DNA of 21,846 nucleotides, from the NCBI GenBank assembly GCA_946886245.1, contig CAMPIF010000014.1, positions 1 to 21,846 on the forward strand, in the 5' to 3' direction. This DNA is from Ectopseudomonas composti (lineage in GTDB: Bacteria; Pseudomonadota; Gammaproteobacteria; Pseudomonadales; Pseudomonadaceae). Position numbers and translations under genes: made by a program. This document shows positions 1 to 7,334 of this stretch, piece by piece. The number at the start of each line of letters is the position of its first letter. Position 1 is the stretch's first letter. The notes beneath the pieces are model-generated. The model was not told where the DNA came from, did not search any database, and worked only from the letters and a program-made list of their open reading frames with translations.

Positions 1-3
1 GGA

Positions 4-765
4 ATGACCATGCAGATTCTCAAGGTGATTTCCCTGTTGCTCGACTACCCCGAGGAGGCGCTGCGTAGTGCCCACAAGGAGCTGGATGAGGCCATCTGCA
101 ATGCTCGCGAGATTAGCCCGGACCAGCGCGGCTCGCTGCTGCGCCTGCTCGACGAGCTGGCCAGTGACGAGCTGATGGATGTGCAGGAGCGCTACACCGA
201 GCTTTTTGACCGTGGCCGCGCCCTGTCGCTGCTGCTGTTTGAGCACGTGCATGGCGAGTCGCGCGATCGCGGCCAGGCCATGGTCGACCTGATGGCGCAG
301 TACGAAGCCGCCGGGTTCGCCATCGGCGTGCGCGAGCTGCCCGACTACATCCCGCTTTACCTGGAATACCTGGCCAGCCGCGAGGACCTCGAGGCCCGAG
401 AGGGCCTGGCCGACGTGGCGCACCTGCTGGCCCTGCTGGCGGCGCGCCTGGAGGAACGCGAGAGCCCTTACGCCGCATGCTTCCGCGCGCTGCTGCAGAT
501 CGCCGGCGAACAACCGGCGGTGGCGGTGGCCGAGGTGCGCGAGCAGGTGGCCGGCGAGGTGCGCGACGACAGCCTGGAAGCGCTGGACAAGCTGTGGGAG
601 GAGGAGGCCGTGGATTTCCTCAAGGCAGAGCAGCAGGACCGCTGCCCGAGCCAGACCACGCTGCCGGGCAAGGCTCGCGAAGAGGTGCCGGTGCCGCTGC
701 ACTGGATCGATTTCAAGCAGGACGGGGCGGCCAGCGCGCCGGCCCAGGAGGTGCACAATGGCTAA
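4..765 (+). CDS. narJ: NarJ, nitrate reductase assembly chaperone
   Basis: Cytoplasmic TorD/NarJ-family chaperone needed for molybdenum cofactor insertion into NarG and for membrane attachment of NarGH; it is not part of the final enzyme. The 253-residue product is all-helical, begins MTMQILKVISLLLDYP like other NarJ proteins, contains the family-typical YTELFDRGRALSLLLFEHVHGES stretch (about residues 60-82, split here only for description), and is slightly longer than the roughly 236-residue E. coli protein. ATG at 4 and ATG at 10 are both possible starts; ATG at 4 overlaps a TGA at 5-7, an ATGA arrangement that would couple it to narH, which must lie just upstream of the window. Its stop overlaps the narI start by 8 bases. 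Identification is firm because narI follows; only the start is uncertain. Confidence 0.95.
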   Translation: MTMQILKVISLLLDYPEEALRSAHKELDEAICNAREISPDQRGSLLRLLDELASDELMDVQERYTELFDRGRALSLLLFEHVHGESRDRGQAMVDLMAQYEAAGFAIGVRELPDYIPLYLEYLASREDLEAREGLADVAHLLALLAARLEERESPYAACFRALLQIAGEQPAVAVAEVREQVAGEVRDDSLEALDKLWEEEAVDFLKAEQQDRCPSQTTLPGKAREEVPVPLHWIDFKQDGAASAPAQEVHNG

Positions 766-1453
766 TCTGAACTTCCTCGCCTTCGGCGTGTATCCCTATA
801 TCGCCCTGGCGATCTGCCTGATCGGCAGCTGGGCGCGTTTCGATCTGTCGCAGTACAGCTGGAAGGCTGGTTCCAGCCAGATCTTCAACCGTACCCCGGC
901 CGAACACCGCTACATGCGCATTGCCAGCAACCTGTTCCATGTCGGCGTGCTGTTCGTGCTGGCCGGCCACTTCGTCGGCCTGCTGACCCCGGCCTCGGTC
1001 TATCACCATGTGATCAGCACAGAGCACAAGCAGTTGCTGGCGATGGTCTCCGGCGGCTTCTTCGGCGGCCTGTGCCTGATCGGCCTGCTGATGCTGCTCA
1101 AGCGCCGCCTGAGCGACGCACGGGTCCGCGCCAGCTCCAGCTGCTCGGACATTCTGGTGCTGGTGCTGCTGCTGGTGCAACTGCTGCTGGGCCTGGGCAC
1201 CATCTATGCATCGACCCACCACATGGACGGTTCGGTGATGGTGATGCTGGCCGACTGGGCGCAGTACACCGTCACCCTGCAGCCGCAGTTGGCCGCCGAG
1301 GCCATCGCGCCGGTGAGCCTGGTGTACAAGCTGCACGTGTTCCTCGGCTTGAGCCTGTTCGTGCTGTTCCCCTTCACCCGCCTGGTGCACATCGTCAGCG
1401 CACCGGTTTGGTATCTGGGACGGCGCTACCAGATCGTGCGTCAGAAGGCCTGA
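758..1453 (+). CDS. narI: NarI, cytochrome b subunit of respiratory nitrate reductase
   Basis: Membrane subunit that oxidises quinol and passes electrons through two b-type hemes to NarH and NarG. The 231-residue protein has about five hydrophobic segments. The four histidines expected to bind the hemes are present: H61 and H71 (NLFHVGVLFVLAGH), H193 (YKLHVFLG) and H211 (TRLVHI). The N-terminus (YPYIALAICLIGSWARFD) and the HMDGS loop after the fourth helix match the NarI family, and length is near the E. coli 225 residues. The ATG lies inside the end of narJ, so translation is probably coupled. It is the last structural gene of the narGHJI unit; a hairpin-rich gap separates it from the isomerase gene. 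Confidence 0.97.
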   Translation: MANLNFLAFGVYPYIALAICLIGSWARFDLSQYSWKAGSSQIFNRTPAEHRYMRIASNLFHVGVLFVLAGHFVGLLTPASVYHHVISTEHKQLLAMVSGGFFGGLCLIGLLMLLKRRLSDARVRASSSCSDILVLVLLLVQLLLGLGTIYASTHHMDGSVMVMLADWAQYTVTLQPQLAAEAIAPVSLVYKLHVFLGLSLFVLFPFTRLVHIVSAPVWYLGRRYQIVRQKA

Positions 1454-1526
1454 GGGAGCTTTTGGATTAGCTGCGCGTCGGCCGGTCGATCCAGACTTGA
1501 AGATTGTCGAGTGTTTGATTACGTAG

Positions 1527-1553
1527 CCCGGATAGGCGCCAGCGCCATACGGG
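1527..1553. repeat. Imperfect hairpin, REP-like intergenic element
   Basis: The gap 1454-1631 holds no convincing gene. Arms CCCG (1527-1530) and CGGG (1550-1553) enclose inner arms GGCG and CGCC around a three-base loop, with a few mismatches between. The flank GTAGCCCGGAT resembles short interspersed palindromic elements common between pseudomonad genes. There is no T-run, so it is not an obvious intrinsic terminator. It may stabilise or process the narGHJI transcript. Only one clear copy was seen in this window, so the repeat status is inference. Confidence 0.4.
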
Positions 1554-1574
1554 AGCGGACAGCATGAAGAGCTG

Positions 1575-1605
1575 GGTGGGTGGCGCCGTCAGCGGCGTAC
1601 CCACC
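1575..1605. repeat. Strong intergenic hairpin between narI and the isomerase gene
   Basis: GGTGGGT (1575-1581) pairs with ACCCACC (1599-1605). After a single bulged G the inner arms GCGCCG and CGGCGT pair across a TCAG loop, giving about 13 base pairs. No U-tract follows. It sits about 25 bases before the isomerase start and could limit read-through, protect the 3' end of the narGHJI message, or be part of a REP-like cluster with the 1527-1553 hairpin. Confidence 0.5.
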
Positions 1606-1631
1606 GCCAAACGAATGGGTGGAGGTGTGAC

Positions 1632-2600
1632 ATGGGTTGTGGATGCGGTGGTAACGGCAACGGAAGCGGCGGCTGCGCCGGTGGCGCCAGCCAGGTGGTG
1701 GTGCCCGAGCCGGCACAGGCCGGTGTGCAGGCGTTCGAACCGGTCGTCGAGCAGGCTCCGGCCGCGGACGACGAAGGCGAGGATGAGCCTTCACTGGAAC
1801 TGATCGCCAGCAGCGAGCAGGAGTGGCCGCGGATCAAGGTCAATGGCGTCGGCATCGCGCCCGAGGCGATCGCCCAGGAGCTGCAGTACCACCCGGCGAA
1901 CACCCGCCAGGAAGCCATCTTCCTGGCCAGCCAGGCGCTGGTGCTCCGCGAGCTGCTGCAGCAGCGGATCAACGCGCTGGATATCCGGGTGCGCGCGGCC
2001 CCGGGCGAGAGCGAGGAGGAGGCCGCCACCCGCACCCTGATAGAGCGCGAGGTGGCGCTGCCGCATGCCGACGAGACGACCTGTCGCGCCTACTTCGAGC
2101 GCAATCGCTCGCGCTATGCCAGCGCGCCGCTGCTGGCGGCCCGGCACATCCTGCTGGCCTGTCCGGCCGACGATGCCGAGGAGCGCAGCCGCGTGCGTGA
2201 CCAGGCCCAGGCGCTGATCGCCGAGCTGCAGGCGCAGCCCGAGCGTTTCGCCGAGCTGGCCATGGCGCACTCGATCTGCCCCTCCAAGGAACAGGGCGGG
2301 GCGCTGGGGCAGATTAGCCAGGGCCAGACGGTGCCCGAGTTCGAGCGCCAGCTGTTCCGTCTGCCGATCGGTTTGGCCGGACAGCCGCTGGAGAGCCGCT
2401 ACGGTTTCCATGTGGCGCAGGTGGAACAGCGCATCGAGGGGCAGCCGCTGCCTTTCGAAACGGTGGAGAAAAGCATCTGTGCCGAACTGGATCAGCGTGT
2501 CTGGCAGGTGGCCGTGGCGCAGTATCTGAAGAACCTGATCGGCGAGGCGGACATTCAGGGCATCCTGCTCGAAGGCGCCGACAGCCCGCTGTTGCAGTAA
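1632..2600 (+). CDS. PpiC-type (parvulin) peptidyl-prolyl isomerase of the nar operon
   Basis: Probable peptidyl-prolyl cis-trans isomerase linked to nitrate reductase. Residues about 170-265 form a parvulin domain: the [10 protein letters not shown] strand, a helical [13 protein letters not shown] segment, [17 protein letters not shown], then the closing [11 protein letters not shown] strand. The first 18 residues are almost all Gly with C3, C5 and C15. There is no hydrophobic signal peptide, so it should act in the cytoplasm, unlike SurA or PrsA; overall layout (N-terminal helical region, C-terminal parvulin) recalls NifM. The ATG has GGAGG six bases upstream (1621-1625). P. aeruginosa carries a gene of this class between narI and moaA1. 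A role in NarG/NarH folding is inference from position; the Gly/Cys start has no function I can name. Confidence 0.9.
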   Translation: MGCGCGGNGNGSGGCAGGASQVVVPEPAQAGVQAFEPVVEQAPAADDEGEDEPSLELIASSEQEWPRIKVNGVGIAPEAIAQELQYHPANTRQEAIFLASQALVLRELLQQRINALDIRVRAAPGESEEEAATRTLIEREVALPHADETTCRAYFERNRSRYASAPLLAARHILLACPADDAEERSRVRDQAQALIAELQAQPERFAELAMAHSICPSKEQGGALGQISQGQTVPEFERQLFRLPIGLAGQPLESRYGFHVAQVEQRIEGQPLPFETVEKSICAELDQRVWQVAVAQYLKNLIGEADIQGILLEGADSPLLQ

Positions 2601-2625
2601 ACCGGCCAAGTGCCTGGAGAGTACC

Positions 2626-3615
2626 ATGAGCAGCCTGCTGCAGGACGGCTTTGGCCGCAGCATCGATTACCTGCGCCTGTCGATCACCGACCGTTGCGAT
2701 TTCCGCTGCGTCTACTGCATGGCCGAGGACATGACCTTCCTGCCGCGCCAGCAGGTGCTGACGCTGGAGGAACTGGAGCGCATCGCGCGGATCTTCGTCG
2801 CCCAGGGCGTACGCAAGATCCGTCTCACCGGCGGCGAGCCGCTGGTGCGCCCCGGCGTGGTCGGCCTGTGCCAGCGCATCGCTGCGCTGCCGGGCCTGCG
2901 CGAGCTGGTGATGACCACCAACGGCTCACAGCTGCACAAGCTGGCCAGGCCGCTGGCCGAGGCGGGGGTCAAACGCCTCAATATCAGCCTGGACAGCCTG
3001 CGCCCCGAGCGCTTCCGCGCTATCACCCGCACTGGTGAACTAAACCAGGTGCTGTCCGGTATCGAGGCTGCGCAGGCGGTCGGCTTCGCCAACCTCAAGC
3101 TGAACGTGGTGGTGATGCACGGGCGCAATGCCGACGAAGTGACGGACCTGGTCGACTTCGCGCTGAGCCGTGGGCTGGATATCAGCTTTATCGAGGAGAT
3201 GCCGCTGGGGCAGGTGGGGCGTGAGCGCGGCGAGAGTTACTGCTCCAGCGACTGGGTTCGCGAGCGCATCGCTGAGCGCCACAGCCTGCTCGACAGCGCC
3301 GAGCACAGTGGCGGGCCGGCACGCTACGTGCGTGTCAAGGATTTCCCCGACAGCCGCATCGGCTTCATCTCGCCGCACAGCCACAACTTCTGCGCGACCT
3401 GCAACCGTGTGCGGGTCACGGTCGAGGGGCGCCTGTTGCTGTGCCTGGGCCACGAACATTCCCTCGATTTGCGCGGCCTACTGCGTCGCCACCCATGCGA
3501 CAACGAGCCGGTGCTGGCGGCCGTTCGCCAAGGCTTGTTACGCAAACCGTTGCGCCACGAGTTCGATACCGGCGAGGTGCAGATCCTGCGCTTCATGAAC
3601 GCCACCGGCGGCTGA
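2626..3615 (+). CDS. moaA: MoaA, GTP 3',8-cyclase (molybdenum cofactor step 1)
   Basis: Radical SAM enzyme that converts GTP to 3',8-cyclo-GTP, from which MoaC makes cyclic pyranopterin monophosphate. The 329-residue protein has the N-terminal CxxxCxxC cluster (C24, C28, C31), the TGGEPL motif near residue 68, and the C-terminal [4Fe-4S] ligands C256, C259 and C273 (CxxC-x13-C). It ends with the GG tail important for MoaA activity. Start: ATG with GGAG about eight bases upstream. It follows the isomerase gene by 25 bases and is probably cotranscribed with nar, so cofactor supply rises with nitrate reductase. moaC and mobA lie elsewhere in this window; another housekeeping moaA may exist outside it. 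Confidence 0.96.
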   Translation: MSSLLQDGFGRSIDYLRLSITDRCDFRCVYCMAEDMTFLPRQQVLTLEELERIARIFVAQGVRKIRLTGGEPLVRPGVVGLCQRIAALPGLRELVMTTNGSQLHKLARPLAEAGVKRLNISLDSLRPERFRAITRTGELNQVLSGIEAAQAVGFANLKLNVVVMHGRNADEVTDLVDFALSRGLDISFIEEMPLGQVGRERGESYCSSDWVRERIAERHSLLDSAEHSGGPARYVRVKDFPDSRIGFISPHSHNFCATCNRVRVTVEGRLLLCLGHEHSLDLRGLLRRHPCDNEPVLAAVRQGLLRKPLRHEFDTGEVQILRFMNATGG

Positions 3616-3669
3616 ATAACTCCCTCTGGCCCGTATCCTGGGCCTTCACCACTTGCCCGACAGGAGACT

Positions 3670-3691
3670 CCCGCCGTGGCGGGTGGTTTTT
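3670..3691 (+). terminator. Intrinsic terminator after moaA
   Basis: CCCGCC (3670-3675) pairs perfectly with GGCGGG (3678-3683) across a two-base GT turn, followed by TGGTTTTTGT. A GC-rich stem with a T-run lying between convergent moaA and hemN fits a rho-independent terminator for the nar-moaA transcript. The reverse strand lacks a clear U-tract, so hemN termination here is less certain. Confidence 0.75.
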
Positions 3692-3694
3692 GTA

Positions 3695-5080
3695 CTAAAC
3701 GGTGCGTGATAAACGCTCGCTCTGGCCCTCACCAAGATAGGCATCGAATGCCATCGCCACGCTGCGCAGCATTAGTTGCCCGCAGGGCAGCAACACCAGC
3801 GCATCGTCATGGATCTGCAGCAGATCGTCGGCCAGGTGTTCCTCTAGCTTGGCCAGCGCCTCGGCGAAGTAGTCGAGGAAGCGGATGCCGTGGCGCGCCT
3901 CAATTCCCGCGAACTCGACCCGGCCACGGCACATCAATGCGGTGATCACCTCACGCCGCAGCAAGTCGTCGGCGTTCAGGTGGTAGCCACGGTGCACTGG
4001 CAGCAGGCCCTGATCGATGCGCGCGTAGTACTGAGAAAGCTCCTTGACGTTCTGGCTGTAGCTGTCGCTCACCTTGCCGATCGACGACACCCCGAAACCG
4101 ATCAGGTCGCAGTCGGCATGGGTGGAGTAGCCTTGGAAGTTGCGCTGCAGCGTACCTGCCTCGCGGGCCAGGCACAGCTCGTCGTCGGGCAGGGCGAAGT
4201 GATCCATACCGATATAGACGTAGCCGGCTGTGGTCAGACGCTGGATGGTCAGCTCCAGCAGTTCCAGCTTGCGCTCCGGTGGCGGCATGTCCTCGCGGCG
4301 AATCAGCCGCTGGGCGCGCACCATTTCTGGCAGGTGCGCATAGCTGTACGCGGCGATGCGATCCGGGCGCAGGGCGATAATCTTGTCCAGGGTGGTGTCA
4401 AAGCTGGTGACGGTCTGCAGCGGCAGGCCATAGATCAGATCCACCGAGACCGATTTGAAGGCTGCCTCGCGGGCGGCGGCGACCAGTTCATAGGTCTGCT
4501 CTTCGCTCTGCAGGCGATTGACGGCGGCCTGCACCTGCTGGTCGAAGTCCTGCACGCCGAAGCTCAGACGGTTGAAGCCCAGCGCACGCAGCTCGGCGAT
4601 GCGTTCGCGGCTGATGGTGCGCGGGTCGACCTCGATGGAAAACTCGTGATTGTCGCTTTCATCGAAGCTGAAGTGCTGGCGCAGGCAGTCCATCAGTTCG
4701 GCGAGCTGCGCGCTGCTCAGGTAGGTCGGCGTGCCGCCGCCGAGGTGCAGCTGGGTCAGGCGTCGCGACGGGCTGAACAGCGCCGCCTGCAGGGCGATTT
4801 CGCGCTTGAGGTAATCCAGATACTCGACGGCGCGGTGGGTCTTCTGGGTGATGATCTTGTTGCAGGCGCAGTAGTAGCAGAGGCTCTTGCAGAAGGGGAT
4901 GTGGATGTAGGCCGACAACGGCTTGGCGGGCGCCTGGTTGCTCCTGTCGATGGCGTGCCGGTAGTCGTCCTCGGCGAAGGCCTGGCGAAACTGGGGCGCG
5001 GTGGGGTAGGAGGTGTAGCGCGGCCCTGGGCGGTCGTATTTCTCTACCAGCGAGCGGTCGAAGCGCAGTGGACTGGCCAT
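3695..5080 (-). CDS. hemN: HemN, oxygen-independent coproporphyrinogen III dehydrogenase
   Basis: Radical SAM enzyme that decarboxylates coproporphyrinogen III to protoporphyrinogen IX without oxygen, supplying heme for NarI, NorB and other anaerobic cytochromes. From the chosen ATG the protein has 461 residues, close to E. coli HemN (457). It carries HIPFCKSLCYYCACNK with the cluster cysteines C64, C68 and C71 plus C73, a GGGTPTYL motif for SAM binding, and the family N-terminus KYDRPGPRYTSYPTA. The frame stays open 48 codons further upstream, but that extension resembles no HemN sequence and would run across the ANR box. The ATG at 5080 has a GAGGAA Shine-Dalgarno. The gene diverges from nrdD and shares an FNR/ANR box centred about 107 bases upstream of its start. 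Confidence 0.95.
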   Translation of the reverse strand: MASPLRFDRSLVEKYDRPGPRYTSYPTAPQFRQAFAEDDYRHAIDRSNQAPAKPLSAYIHIPFCKSLCYYCACNKIITQKTHRAVEYLDYLKREIALQAALFSPSRRLTQLHLGGGTPTYLSSAQLAELMDCLRQHFSFDESDNHEFSIEVDPRTISRERIAELRALGFNRLSFGVQDFDQQVQAAVNRLQSEEQTYELVAAAREAAFKSVSVDLIYGLPLQTVTSFDTTLDKIIALRPDRIAAYSYAHLPEMVRAQRLIRREDMPPPERKLELLELTIQRLTTAGYVYIGMDHFALPDDELCLAREAGTLQRNFQGYSTHADCDLIGFGVSSIGKVSDSYSQNVKELSQYYARIDQGLLPVHRGYHLNADDLLRREVITALMCRGRVEFAGIEARHGIRFLDYFAEALAKLEEHLADDLLQIHDDALVLLPCGQLMLRSVAMAFDAYLGEGQSERLSRTV

Positions 5081-5179
5081 GGCAAGCAATTCCTCAGGAG
5101 CCTGATACACAGCAGGATACCCCCTGGCGACGGCTGGTGCGAACGGCCGCGAGGGATCTGCGTACTTTCGGGGGCAAAC

Positions 5180-5193
5180 TTGATCATGGTCAA
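5180..5193. promoter_or_regulatory. FNR/ANR box between hemN and nrdD
   Basis: TTGATCATGGTCAA matches the consensus TTGAT-N4-ATCAA at 9 of 10 fixed positions. Its centre lies about 28.5 bases before the TAGATT -10 candidate of nrdD, the spacing of a class II FNR-type activator site near -41.5. It can also be read toward hemN, although no equally good -10 was found on that side. This predicts oxygen-controlled expression of nrdD and probably hemN by ANR or a relative. Confidence 0.75.
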
Positions 5194-5214
5194 GTTGCAT
5201 CCGGCCTCCTGACG

Positions 5215-5220
5215 TAGATT
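5215..5220 (+). promoter_or_regulatory. Candidate -10 element of the nrdD promoter
   Basis: TAGATT matches TATAAT at 4 of 6 positions and is placed so that transcription would begin near 5227, putting the FNR/ANR box at about -41. The call depends mainly on this spacing. Confidence 0.4.
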
Positions 5221-5222
5221 GC

Positions 5223-5238
5223 ACACCATGTTGTGTGT
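5223..5238. promoter_or_regulatory. NrdR-like box 1 upstream of nrdD
   Basis: A 16-base element with ACAC and GTGT at its ends matches about 12 of 16 positions of the NrdR consensus ACACWATATMTNGTGT as I recall it. It overlaps the predicted nrdD transcription start, a sensible place for the ribonucleotide-reductase repressor NrdR. The inner bases diverge, so the assignment is tentative. Confidence 0.4.
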
Positions 5239-5252
5239 ATTTCTAATAAGCA

Positions 5253-5268
5253 TAACTATATGATGTGT
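5253..5268. promoter_or_regulatory. NrdR-like box 2 upstream of nrdD
   Basis: TAACTATATGATGTGT matches about 12 of 16 consensus positions, including the core CTATAT and the end GTGT. It begins 30 bases after box 1, about three helical turns, close to the 31-32 base pairing described for NrdR sites. It ends just before the AAGGAGG Shine-Dalgarno. Confidence 0.4.
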
Positions 5269-5269
5269 T

Positions 5270-5276
5270 AAGGAGG
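5270..5276 (+). promoter_or_regulatory. Shine-Dalgarno that fixes the nrdD start
   Basis: AAGGAGG lies six bases before ATG 5283. An in-frame GTG at 5265 is upstream of this perfect ribosome binding site and is not a credible start. Confidence 0.85.
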
Positions 5277-5282
5277 TTTTCG

Positions 5283-7301
5283 ATGTATCTCGGTCAATCG
5301 CCGCACCGACCGCGTTCCCTGTTCAAACGAGATGGCAATGAAGTGCCTTTCGAGGCGTCCAAGATAGAGTGCGCGATTGCCGCCGCCGGCCGGGCCAGCA
5401 ACCAGTTCGGAGCCCGTGAGGCCAGAGACCTGACCGAGGCGGTGCTTGCCCGCCTGCTGGAGTTCCGTAGCCTGGAGGTGGAGCAGGTACAGGACAAGGT
5501 CGAGCTGGTGCTGATGGAGGCCGGTTACTATGCAACTGCCCGCGCCTACATCGTCTACCGCGAGCGCCACGGGCGCCTGCGCCGTGAGCGTAAGCAACTG
5601 ATCGACGTTGCCGCCTCGATGAACGAGTACCTGTCGCGCGAGGACTGGCGGGTACAGGCCAACGCCAACCAGGGTTACTCGCTGGGCGGGCTGATCCTCA
5701 ACGTGTCCGGCAAGGTCACCGCCAACTACTGGCTGGACGAGGTGTACAGCAGCGGCATCGGCTGGGCGCACCGCGAGGCCGACCTGCATATCCACGACCT
5801 CGACATGCTCGCCGGCTACTGCGCCGGCTGGTCGCTGCGCACCCTGCTGCACGAAGGACTCAACGGCATCCCTGGGCGGGTCGAGGCCGGGCCGCCCAAG
5901 CACCTGTCCAGTGCCCTCGGACAGATGGTCAACTTCCTCGGGACCCTGCAGAACGAGTGGGCAGGGGCCCAGGCCTTCAGCTCCTTCGACACCTACCTGG
6001 CGCCCTACGTGCGCAAGGACAACCTGAGTTTCGAGCAGGTGCGTCAGTCGCTACAGGAGTTCATCTACAATCTCAACGTGCCGTCGCGCTGGGGCACCCA
6101 GACGCCATTCACCAACCTGACCTTCGACTGGGTCTGCCCGGAAGACCTGCGCGAGCAGGTGCCGGTGATCGGCGGGCAGGAGATGCCGTTCTGCTACGGC
6201 GAGCTGCAGGCCGAGATGGAGCTGATCAACCGCGCCTACATCGAGGTGATGATGGCCGGCGACGCCAAGGGCCGGGTGTTCACCTTCCCGATCCCGACCT
6301 ACAACATCACCCACGACTTCCCCTGGGACAGCGACAACGCCACGCGCCTGTTCGACATGACCGCGCGCTACGGCCTGCCGTACTTCCAGAACTTCCTTAA
6401 CTCCGACATGCAGCCCAATCAGGTGCGCTCCATGTGTTGCCGCCTGCAGCTGGACGTGCGCGAGCTGCTCACACGCGGCAACGGCCTGTTCGGCTCGGCC
6501 GAGCAGACCGGCTCGCTGGGTGTGGTGACCATCAACTGTGCGCGCCTGGGCTATCGCCACCGGCAGGATCTGCCGGGCCTGCTGCGGCGCCTCGACGAGC
6601 TGCTGGACATGGCCTTCGAGAGCCTGGAGGTGAAGCGCAAGGTGATCCAGCACCACATGGATGCCGGCCTCTATCCCTACACCCGACGCTACCTGGGCAC
6701 CCTGCGCAATCACTTCTCCACCATCGGTGTCAACGGCCTGCACGAGATGCTGCGCAACTTCAGCGGCGACCGCGAGGGCATGCACACCGAAGGCGGCCGC
6801 CAGTTGGCGCTGCAGGTGCTGGATCATGTGCGCGCGCGCCTGGTGCAGTTCCAGGAGCAGAGCGGCCACCTGTACAACCTGGAGGCCACCCCGGCCGAGG
6901 GCACCACCTACCGCTTCGCCAAGGAAGACCGCAAGCGCTTCCCCGACATCCTCCAGGCCGGAACGCCCGAGGCACCGTACTACACCAACTCCTCGCAGCT
7001 TCCGGTGGGCTTCACCGATGACCCCTTCGAGGCGCTGGCGCTGCAGGACGAGCTGCAGTGCAAGTACACCGGCGGCACCGTGCTGCACCTGTACATGGCC
7101 GAGCGGATCTCCTCGGCGCAGGCCTGCAAGCAGCTGGTGCGTACCGCGCTGTCGCGCTTCCGCCTGCCGTACCTGACCATCACCCCGACCTTCTCCATCT
7201 GCCCGGTGCATGGCTACCTGGCTGGTGAGCACGAGTTCTGTCCGAAGTGCGACGAGGCGCTGCTGCAGAAGCAGCAGTGCTGCGGCGACTGCGGTGGCTG
7301 A
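5283..7301 (+). CDS. nrdD: NrdD, class III anaerobic ribonucleoside-triphosphate reductase, main chain without the glycyl-radical segment
   Basis: Large subunit of the oxygen-sensitive RNR that makes dNTPs anaerobically. The 672-residue chain has an N-terminal ATP-cone (about residues 10-100), then the ten-stranded barrel with the conserved Cys in AGYCAGW (C180), PSRWGTQTPFTNLT, and a double Cys RSMCCR (C394, C395). Near the end, FSICPVHGYLAGEHEFCPKC (C640, H643, C653, C656) is the zinc region that in ordinary NrdD proteins directly precedes the glycyl-radical loop. Here the chain instead ends in a Cys-rich tail, QQCCGDCGG, and a UGA; no R-V-x-G-Y motif is present. That motif is in the next ORF, in the same frame. 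ATG 5283 has AAGGAGG six bases upstream. Alternatives to a true split are read-through of the UGA or a sequencing error; see the next feature. Confidence 0.93.
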   Translation: MYLGQSPHRPRSLFKRDGNEVPFEASKIECAIAAAGRASNQFGAREARDLTEAVLARLLEFRSLEVEQVQDKVELVLMEAGYYATARAYIVYRERHGRLRRERKQLIDVAASMNEYLSREDWRVQANANQGYSLGGLILNVSGKVTANYWLDEVYSSGIGWAHREADLHIHDLDMLAGYCAGWSLRTLLHEGLNGIPGRVEAGPPKHLSSALGQMVNFLGTLQNEWAGAQAFSSFDTYLAPYVRKDNLSFEQVRQSLQEFIYNLNVPSRWGTQTPFTNLTFDWVCPEDLREQVPVIGGQEMPFCYGELQAEMELINRAYIEVMMAGDAKGRVFTFPIPTYNITHDFPWDSDNATRLFDMTARYGLPYFQNFLNSDMQPNQVRSMCCRLQLDVRELLTRGNGLFGSAEQTGSLGVVTINCARLGYRHRQDLPGLLRRLDELLDMAFESLEVKRKVIQHHMDAGLYPYTRRYLGTLRNHFSTIGVNGLHEMLRNFSGDREGMHTEGGRQLALQVLDHVRARLVQFQEQSGHLYNLEATPAEGTTYRFAKEDRKRFPDILQAGTPEAPYYTNSSQLPVGFTDDPFEALALQDELQCKYTGGTVLHLYMAERISSAQACKQLVRTALSRFRLPYLTITPTFSICPVHGYLAGEHEFCPKCDEALLQKQQCCGDCGG

Positions 7302-7334
7302 ACCACTATTCCATCCACAGCAAGGAGCAACACC

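Noticed and set aside
3890..5212. 440-codon plus-strand frame opposite hemN
   Set aside because: Low-complexity Gln/Gly/Val-rich translation with no recognisable domain; hemN on the other strand has all family motifs.
5081..5224. 48-residue N-terminal extension of HemN
   Set aside because: It would run through the ANR box and does not resemble HemN; ATG 5080 gives the usual length.
5265..5282. GTG at 5265 as the nrdD start
   Set aside because: It lies before and within the perfect AAGGAGG that serves ATG 5283.
7299..7301. UGA as a selenocysteine codon joining NrdD to the glycyl-radical ORF
   Set aside because: No SECIS-like stem-loop is visible just downstream, the position is not a catalytic residue in the family, and the small ORF has its own ribosome site. 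Read-through in general stays open, Sec does not look likely.
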